This document shows positions 56,968-64,000 of a DNA stretch of 64,000 nt, piece after piece. The stretch is from Ceratobasidium sp. AG-K (Eukaryota; Basidiomycota; Agaricomycetes; Cantharellales; Ceratobasidiaceae): contig JAWNGF010000001.1 in assembly GCA_037039685.1 (NCBI GenBank), positions 1,736,001 to 1,800,000 on the forward strand, read 5' to 3'. The notes under the pieces are model-generated. The model was given only the letters and a program-made list of their open reading frames with translations. It searched no databases and was not told the DNA's origin. A program made the position numbers and the translations under genes. The first letter of the stretch is position 1; each line of letters starts with the position of its first letter.

Positions 56968-57786
56968 TCAAACCTGCGGTACTGGGATCCCATTATTGTA
57001 TGGATGTTGCAGGTGCTGACTGTAGCCCTGTTGCTGGTAAGGTAGTGATTGTTGTTGGTAGGCCATTGAAGAATGCTCTGAGTTCATATGCATTGTTGTG
57101 GGAGGGAGTGTTTCGGGGTTGGTCGCGGGTGTGTGGGGCAACGAGAGTTCGGTAATCTCTGTTTTCCAGACATGGGGGGCCCTCCGCCTGGCTTTGATAA
57201 TTAATACGAGGGATGTCACAACGTATACCAAGACTAGTGATGGTAAATTAGTAGGAGTTTTTCACGAACTCGTGGGGGCGTACGGGTAATGGAACTGAGC
57301 CAAAAGCACGCCAAGGCAATTAAATCTAGTTCCCCACTTCCAGTTGCCGCCCAGGTTCCTACTACGCTAAACGCTGTGGGTGGTAACATGAAAATATGTC
57401 CAGTTAGGGTATTATAATTTAGATTCATAAGAAAAACCTACCAAGCCAGGTGACACACAGTATAACGCTAATGCTAAAATCGACAACAACCCAGGACCAG
57501 AACGATCCCCTTCGAAATGTGCTAACCAGAAGACTAAGGTGAAGGTGGTTAATGTTATCCTCTTTGAACGGACTAGTAGCTGTACTTACATTGGGAGTAT
57601 AAAGATCCATGTGGCACACGACACGCTCAAGCCAAGGATCAACAAGTAATACGCCGATATACCAAGGACGACTGCAGAGAATACAAACAAGGCCACTGCC
57701 AATGAAGATGTACCAGACCATTCTTATCTGTCTCCGAGTATCAGCTCACCGAACATGGAAGCACGAAACGACTTGAATGAAGCCAT
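56968..57786 (-). CDS. MARVEL-like four-helix membrane protein, copy F
   Basis: Minus strand, start ATG 57786-57784 (MASFKSFRASMF). Splicing from TTCG|GTGAGC to ATAAG|AATGG gives EWSGTSSLAVALFVFSAVVL, GISAYYLLILGLSVSCATW and IFILPM. Helix 3 reads LRRGSFWSWVVVDFSISV-like (STFRRGSFWSWVVVDF), and the last exon gives MVYVVTSLVLIIKARRRAP followed by a Gln-rich tail (SLPYQQQGYSQHLQHPYNN) ending VPVPQV-like at 56,968. It has the same helix layout and tail chemistry as D but is strongly diverged and not part of the 4.5 kb repeat. It diverges from the virilizer homologue, 303 nt between starts. Confidence 0.65.
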
Positions 57787-58089
57787 GCGATCGAGCGAGA
57801 GGGGGGAGGGAAACTGGTTAGTCTAACTTACCACAGTCTGGTCTAATAAACATCTGGTCGGGACGCCAGTAAGAGTTCCGGATTGACAGTCGAACAATTG
57901 TGTTTGGTGGGTTTAGCGCTAAAAATGACATATTAGGGTTCAAGCCCTTTGTATGCTCCCTCCGCTTTTCGCTTTGGGGCGCAAAGGTATAAGCGTGTCC
58001 TTGGCGCGTCATGGGGTCAGGGCCCGCTATCTGGTTAATATTCGGCACAGCCACCAAATTTCGCTGGCGCCTATTTCCCTCTGACAACC
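57787..58089. promoter_or_regulatory. Divergent promoter F / virilizer homologue
   Basis: 303 nt between divergent start codons. No TATA box found; the sequence has the purine run gagcgagaggggggaggg at 57,792-57,809, next to the F start. Confidence 0.4.
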
Positions 58090-61000
58090 ATGTCCCTTGC
58101 ATACTACGGGACGCTGGTCGTGGGACCCTCCGGGGTTGCTACGATTCGATTCTCTGAGCCAGTGGTATTGAGTAGTATTCGAATTATTCCCGCTGGTATT
58201 TCCGCGTTCAAAAATGTCACCAACTGTACTGGGTAGGCCGGTCCTTACCTTCGAGATAGCATACTAAACACCTTGGTTGCAGAGAGACGACCCCTTCACA
58301 GTTCTCTCTCAAGATATACTCCAACGCGTTGGCGCTTCCCACTGAAGCAGAGCCGAAACCCAAAGCTTCGAATACGCTCCTTTCGACGCAAATAGACCAT
58401 GTAGATGAAATGTTGGATTGGAACTTTGCTGTCTCACCGGCGGTATGTCTGGCCTCTGAAAGTCTCTTGGCGAATGTCTGACGGTCGCAGGCATCTAGTC
58501 GGCTAATTATCTTGCAAGGCTCGTTTGAAAAGCTCACCATTGCGATCTATGGTCAACTATTGTCCGATGTTCCGACCGAACCCCCTAGCACTGCGTTGCC
58601 TCCTGCTGCATTCCCACTAAACACGCCCCTCAATCTGCCGCCCTCAATCGATATCGCCAATCTCCCTGACTCTTGCCAGACGGCGAAAAGTCTACTTCGA
58701 ACCAACCCAGCTTATCCGCCACTTCGTCATGTGTTTCACTCTTTGTTGTGCTACGTCACTACGCCTGAAGGGCCATTTGACGAGTGGGATGAGGCTAGTG
58801 GGGATCCTATGGAAAAGTTGCTGGAAAGCGACGCAATCGATTCGGTTGAGCTCATGCAACAGGCCATTCTGGCGCTGAGAAAACCACTTCCAGAGATCGA
58901 AGAGAATACTGCGACTCAGTTTATCGCATTGGTAAACGAATCTTTGGGTGAGTTCGGTTGCGGTATTAGTGATAATTTACTGATTATTATTATTATTTTT
59001 GAAGGCGAGAACGTGAGTAGATGTGCAATGTCATCTGGGATAGACATATAATATCCTACAGCCCGACACCCAAACGTGCAAACTCCTCTTTGAGATTCTA
59101 GGGTATGCTTCCTTACAAAGCGACCCAATTGTTACTGCCGTCCTGGTAAGGAAGCTCCAGATCCATTTCTAAACCCAGGCTGAACACCACGTTCGAAGTA
59201 TGGAATATCCACTGTTACGTACCTAGGGGACCCACGGCTCATTGAAGACGATGAAACTACGAATCATATCGAGCGATGGATATCTCACCCCATTGTTGCA
59301 CGGTACCTCAACGAACCGGACACGCGAGAGTATATGTTAGCTGGACGAGACCAACCAACGTCGACGGAAAACATGGCCCGATGGGAGCGACTACTCGAAG
59401 ATATTACGCGCTGGGGCGAATTCCATTCAACACTCGAACAAGCAGACTTCGACTCAATCCCACGAATATCTTACTGGATCAGGCAATCTCTTTTCAAACG
59501 CCACTTTGGTCCAACTTTGATTTGGAGACTCTGGAACACGTCTGGTGTAGTTGACTTTGCATCCAACGAACGAGATTATACAAGCTTGTCGCTTAGTGCT
59601 CAGCATGGCCCTTTTGATGGATTTTGTGCGAGCTTGAAGACGTTCATGGGCGTCGCAGGCGTGCTTTCAGTTGCATGGTGGAGCCGCTTTCCCCCGGATG
59701 CTATTGCTTGCCGAGCCGTGTCGATCCTAAAGTTGTGGCCGAGTCGAGTGGAATACGGGAGGTGAGTGTGGCCGTATCCTTGGAACATTCGAAATAATCA
59801 TATTTCTCAGATCGTCCGTTCACTTGTCATCATGCCTATATTCCACGAAGCCTTGTTCGAGCTTTCAGTTGAGGTTCCACTTCACAAATCCGGTCTCTAC
59901 GCCCAGCAACTACTTGGTGCACTCAACATCTCAATTGATGGGACTGACGAACCGGAAGTAGAGCAGACCAAGCCTGTATCCGAACCTGTTCCTGCTACGC
60001 CAGAACCCCCGCAGCTCTCGGGACACCTTGAAGTCACATCCTCGATACTTAAACAAGCCAAGTTGGATGGGGTGGCTATAAAACGCATCAGCTTGGCCAG
60101 TCAACGGGTTCTGAATCAAGTTATCGACAACTCGGAAGAGGTGTGGTCCATCTTTGACGATGCCCATAATGTCACTGGAGAGGCATTCATTCCTACCCAA
60201 ATCGAGATTCTTCGAAAGCTCGTAGAGTACATGGGTTCTGCTTCCGAGTCAGCAACGGCCAACCTCCTACCAACCCTAGCCAACATTCTCGAAACAATCG
60301 CTTTATTGGTTCCTTTTGTTAGCCTAGCTCCCCCATTAATAAGGTCCCTGACGTCGTCGTCGGTTAACATCTTTATTGCTTCTGAGCTTGCGATATCGCG
60401 GAATCGAAGACAGCCGTCCACTCTCGATCAAGCGCATCTTGTTCGACAGTCATGCGTCCAGCTCCTTCGCACGTTGGTCACTCTCGACGAATCTGGAACT
60501 AGATTCAAGTACTCGGGCGCAGATCATGTTTTGCCCCAACTCTTGACCGTGTGGGCGGGACCAGCTGGATCCGAGGCGGCAGAATCGACCATACACGTAT
60601 CCGTATCCCAGACTGCTGTCCTACTCGACCTTTTGTTACCTCAGCTAGGCGAAGGACAAGGACAAGAGTTCTGGGTCCGCGAGTTTGTGCGAGTGCTACC
60701 CCGACTTGAACAGTTGTTAGCCATTCTGTCGCCCCGGCACTGGTCAAAACTCGTCCTGCATTTGATTCAGCTCGACGATAGTAAAAGCGTCGACCTACGA
60801 GCGTGGTTTACGCTCAACGAGATACGCGCCTTGAAATCACTCGTTGCACGAATCACCTTGGATGCCAGCTCGGGCAAACTCGCCGTCATGCTCCGTGTTG
60901 CGGATCGGTCCATTGGCCATTTGACAACCTTGATCAAGGAGGACGCAGGAATCGCGGGATTGCTCGTGCGAGACGTCGACGCGATGTCGACGCTTGTCCA

Positions 61001-61684
61001 GTGTTTCGAAGTCTTGGTTGATAACCATGCCACGACGTCCTCGACCGCCACACTCGCGGCTGCACTCGCTCCCCACGCAAGAGACGAACCTCGTGCGCTC
61101 AGACGGTTGTTGACCACTTCCCTGCTTCGAGGGTGCTGGTTGGACACCCCGGGTCCATACCTGATGGCCATTCCCCAGCTTCTAGTATCCCACCGGACGT
61201 TTGCAACCCGAGACATGGATCCAGACGTGTTTGGAGCGGATATTGGCCTCGCATTGGCGGCTATATGCGCCGATGACCAACTGGCGAGCGAGGCTTGGGA
61301 CAGCGTAACCCAGATTCTCACATGGCTCACCGAGCTAGAGGACCTCGCCTTGGTACGCTTATACGGCCTAGACGACGATGCTCTTGATACCATCCGTCTG
61401 CACACCCAAACTAGCGTATTGGACATGATCGGGACATCCTCGGAAGTCCCGAGGACCTTCGTTCCATCCAAAATCCCACCACCACAATCTCGGACGTCCG
61501 CGCAGCACTGAGCCGCACACAATCCGACAGTCGTGAATCCACACCCATACGAGATCAACATACCCATTTCGACATTCTCGCTCTCGCAAGTCTCTCGCCC
61601 CGCGCGCCCACGTCACCCGTGACGCCCTCTGCGCCGCTCAGCTTGACGAAAATGTACTCGCAAAACGAGTTTAGGTCTGTATAA
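58090..61684 (+). CDS. VIRMA: Virilizer homologue (m6A methyltransferase complex subunit)
   Basis: Start ATG 58090. Exon 1 reads MSLAYYGTLVVGPSGVA, then IRFSEPVVLSSIRIIPAGIS and AFKNV, the virilizer N-terminal domain with its FxxPVxLxxIRIIPxG motif. The next exon gives GETTPSQFSLKIYSNALA and AEPKPKASNTLLSTQI, then LIILQGSFEKLTIAIYGQL. A long helical region follows (RWISHPIVARYLNEPDTREY; SLFKRHFGPTLIWRLW; ILKQAKLDGVAIKRISLAS; FTLNEIRALKSLVARI; LLRGCWLDTPGPYL). Virilizer/VIRMA scaffolds the Mettl3 (Ime4)-type m6A writer. An 8-nt microexon at 59,005-59,012 is needed. Frame slips near 59,220 and 61,460; without the second the stop is 61,511, with it the end is ALSLTKMYSQNEFRSV-like at 61,684. Confidence 0.8.
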
Positions 61685-61843
61685 GCTTATTGTTCATATA
61701 TCTTCTGGAATTTGAGATATTTATATTTACATTCTTGTATGTTCGGTTGTGGTTTGTCTTCTTTGTAGGCTGCTGAGACATTCACCGTCCGCGCGTCTTA
61801 ATACAAGTCGGCCACCGAGCCAACACGTCGACGATTGGCAAGC

Positions 61844-63970
61844 TCATGCGTCCGACACCGATATGCAAATGTGACGCGTAAACAAATCCAGTGCCGAAGG
61901 CCGCGCGTAAGGGATCCGAAGCGAACGAAATGAAATTGAACATGCAAGACGTGAAGACATACACTGAGATATTGCGGGGCGGAGTAGTGTAGAACGAATA
62001 CAGGTGAGAGGACGGCCGGGACATTTTGTTGTACAACAAAGAGCGAATAACGGGAGCATGTATGAAAGAAATAGTCTATCTAGTTGAAATGTATCCATAA
62101 CCTGCTGTCGAGCTCGTTTTTTAAAACACGTCGTCGTCACTGGGTCGTAATCGGATCGAGTCGGGATGCGAAAATAGTGCTCGTACTCGGACTGTGAGGT
62201 CGTCGGTGAGGGTACGCCTTGCTCAGAGCCCGCGTTGGCATTGTTCTTCTTGCCGATCCGAAAGGTGCGTTTCCGTCTGGCCTTGACCGGGACACGTTCA
62301 ACGTGCTGGGCGGCACTGACGCTGCCCGTCGGACGTCTTGGCACACTGCGCACCGTCACATGCTGCGGGCTAGGCGTGTACAGCGACAACGTATGGTTCG
62401 TCTGGCTCAACGTGCTCAGCTGAGTCACGGTCGTATTCAACCCCGGACGCAGCACAATCTCACGCTCGAGGTCTCCCATGGAGCCCTCGGGTGTGTCATA
62501 GTACATGACTTCGTGCGGGTACGTCGGGCTGACCATCGAGGGCGAGAGCGAGCGTCGGCGGTTGCGTGGTTCGTGGCCCGAGTCTTCTTCGACGGGCGGG
62601 AGCTCCGAGGACGGAGGCGTGGAGATTGTCCGGGCCGCGCCACTGGAGCGTGAGCCGGTGGGTGCGCTCGAGCCCAGATGAGACGACGCGGCGGTACGAC
62701 GGCGACCCCGAATCTCGTCGTGTTCTCGGTGCTCGAATCTGAGTTGGGAACCGGCGCGAGAGAGCGGTGCCCGAGAGGGAAATACAACCGGACTCGGGAG
62801 TTCGTCGCGCCCCAGAGGCATGTGGCGCCCCATCTGGCGGCGCAGAGCTTCTTGATGTCCAACCCACTGCTTAAGCGGGACTCTGTGCTGGCGGGGTCTT
62901 CGTCCGCGTCCAGAATCAGAATGATAAGGCGAGCCTAGTGGCTTGGGAGCTAGAGGTGAGCCGTTGGCTCTCGGGCGGGTGATAGTGCCTCCCCCGACGG
63001 CGGGGATTGTTTCGTACTCGGTCGTGTCCACAGGGCCCGGCTCGACCGACGGAGAGTACTCTGAAAAATCTTGACCGTTTTCTTCCCAATCCGGTACGTC
63101 GAATGTATTGTCCTCTTGTACCGAGCTCTGCTGGCTGCTTTCATCCGTGAGATCTCCGAGCCCCCGGTTCTGGACATACAGTTGTCCAAACCCACTGTAC
63201 GAGCTCTTGGCAGGCAAACCCTCGGGTCGCAAGCCGTAAGTGGGATCAAAGTTGTCGATATCATCGTCGATATCGGGAAACGAAGCACGACGTTGGTCAG
63301 GCGGCTCGATCGGGGAAGGCACAGGCGGAAGCGACGAGTGCGTCGGGGAATTGAGCGACGAGCCCTGGCGTGACCGGCCGCTTCCGATGATGGATGGTGC
63401 TACCGAAAGGCGCGGACGGAGGGCGGCCAGACCGGCAGGAGTCGGGAGGGAGTAGGACGAGAGCGCCGGGCGGAGTCCGACAGTCGGGAAGCGCACGGGC
63501 CGATCCGGAGACATGGGCGCAAAGGTCGAGGGTGGGGGCAACGTCGCCTCGTGGTCGTGTTCGGCGACAGAGGGCAAACTGGACATGGGTCCACGCGGTA
63601 CACGCGCATACGGCGTCTCGACCTTGGCCTTGCCAGCAAGCCAGCGCTGCGAGAGGCGATGGATGATCCCTGGGAGATCTTCCCGGAACATTTCGCGCAG
63701 CTGGCCCTCGATCTCGCGCTGAATGTACTTTTGGATGACGGCAATCGAGTCGAATGTGCTGCTGACTTCGACGTTTTGGAGCGGGTCTGTCTTGAAGACG
63801 AGTGTGATGCCCTTTTGTTTCGAGACGACGAGGACGACATAGGCGTTGAGCCGAAAGTGCGAGAGGCGCAGGTGCATCGGCACCACCAGCGGCTGGTGCG
63901 CAGCGAGAAAGCCACGCGAGGTGCCGAGCACTCCTTCGAGGTCAGACTTTTTGTTGTTGAGCGGGTTGGC
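61844..63970 (-). CDS. MDM34: ERMES complex subunit Mdm34, 5' part outside window
   Basis: Minus-strand exon beginning after an acceptor (ctag|GCC) at 63,970. It reads ANPLNNKKSDLEGVLGT, LVVPMHLRLSHFRLNAYVVL, then the family signature TDPLQNVEVSSTFDSIAVIQ and MFREDLPGIIHRLSQRW, the end of the SMP lipid-binding domain. The remaining ~550 residues are Ser/Pro/Arg-rich, with a conserved-looking basic patch KQWVGHQEALRRQMG. Mdm34 sits in the mitochondrial outer membrane and, with Mmm1, Mdm10 and Mdm12, tethers ER to mitochondria. The first ~110 residues lie beyond the right edge. The last ~80 codons before 61,844 look like noncoding read-through; a one-base shift near 62,160 would end it at SDDDVF. 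It converges with the virilizer homologue. Confidence 0.88.
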   Translation of the reverse strand, partial: ANPLNNKKSDLEGVLGTSRGFLAAHQPLVVPMHLRLSHFRLNAYVVLVVSKQKGITLVFKTDPLQNVEVSSTFDSIAVIQKYIQREIEGQLREMFREDLPGIIHRLSQRWLAGKAKVETPYARVPRGPMSSLPSVAEHDHEATLPPPSTFAPMSPDRPVRFPTVGLRPALSSYSLPTPAGLAALRPRLSVAPSIIGSGRSRQGSSLNSPTHSSLPPVPSPIEPPDQRRASFPDIDDDIDNFDPTYGLRPEGLPAKSSYSGFGQLYVQNRGLGDLTDESSQQSSVQEDNTFDVPDWEENGQDFSEYSPSVEPGPVDTTEYETIPAVGGGTITRPRANGSPLAPKPLGSPYHSDSGRGRRPRQHRVPLKQWVGHQEALRRQMGRHMPLGRDELPSPVVFPSRAPLSRAGSQLRFEHREHDEIRGRRRTAASSHLGSSAPTGSRSSGAARTISTPPSSELPPVEEDSGHEPRNRRRSLSPSMVSPTYPHEVMYYDTPEGSMGDLEREIVLRPGLNTTVTQLSTLSQTNHTLSLYTPSPQHVTVRSVPRRPTGSVSAAQHVERVPVKARRKRTFRIGKKNNANAGSEQGVPSPTTSQSEYEHYFRIPTRSDYDPVTTTCFKKRARQQVMDTFQLDRLFLSYMLPLFALCCTTKCPGRPLTCIRSTLLRPAISQCMSSRLACSISFRSLRIPYARPSALDLFTRHICISVSDA

Positions 63971-64000
63971 CTAGAATGAGTGATGTAATTGAGGTGTGGG

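Noticed and set aside
42536..57786. CRISPR array, retrotransposon or DNA transposon as explanation of the repeats
   Set aside because: No short regular direct repeats, no LTRs, no reverse transcriptase or transposase motifs and no terminal inverted repeats were seen; the repeats are duplicated genes.
62219..62653. 144-codon plus-strand frame opposite MDM34
   Set aside because: Antisense shadow of the Arg/Ser/Pro-rich MDM34 tail.

Overview
The window is nuclear DNA of a filamentous basidiomycete. Nearly every gene is broken by short GT-AG introns of about 45-70 nt, and the gene set is typical of Agaricomycetes: Whi3/Scw1, Trm10, NDUFAF5-like, ENT transporter, Mdm34, virilizer, and families resembling DUF6533 and fungal MARVEL proteins. 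The DUF6533-like expansion would suit a Rhizoctonia/Ceratobasidiaceae genome, but that assignment is an inference. No rRNA, tRNA, CRISPR array or intact transposon was recognised.

Layout. 0-10 kb: the tail of a His/Ser-rich protein, an F-box protein (+), a Reb1/TTF-I-like Myb factor (-), the Pol II assembly factor RTP1 (-) and a small tail-anchored protein (+). 10-25 kb: WHI3-like RNA-binding protein (+), TRM10 (-) divergent from acyl-protein thioesterase (+), NDUFAF5-like methyltransferase (-) divergent from a very long Pro/Gln-rich C2H2 zinc-finger protein (+). 25-42 kb: a conserved disordered protein (+), RNA polymerase I subunit RPA135 (-), a Tra2-type SR protein (-), ribosomal protein eL18 (+), an equilibrative nucleoside transporter (+), a basic mitochondrial-type protein (-) and CCT2 (+).

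42.5-57.8 kb is an accessory island set into this housekeeping backbone. It holds three apparently complete multipass genes resembling DUF6533 (A, B, C), one truncated tail copy (A2), two MARVEL-like four-helix genes (D, F) and one MARVEL remnant (E). B+E and C+D are two copies of a roughly 4.5 kb unit in which a DUF6533-like gene faces a MARVEL-like gene. The central ~2.2 kb of the two units is almost identical while both flanks are strongly diverged, which suggests gene conversion. 58-64 kb returns to housekeeping genes: a virilizer homologue (m6A writer complex) converging with the ERMES subunit MDM34, which runs off the right edge.

Several conserved genes (CCT2, ENT, VIR, the 24.8-28 kb gene) read correctly only if single-base homopolymer length changes are allowed. 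This looks more like long-read assembly error than real decay, but RNA or short-read data are needed to decide. Exon boundaries were read by eye from splice consensus and frame. Those of WHI3, APT1 and RPL18 are fully resolved; the others are gene extents with partly resolved introns.
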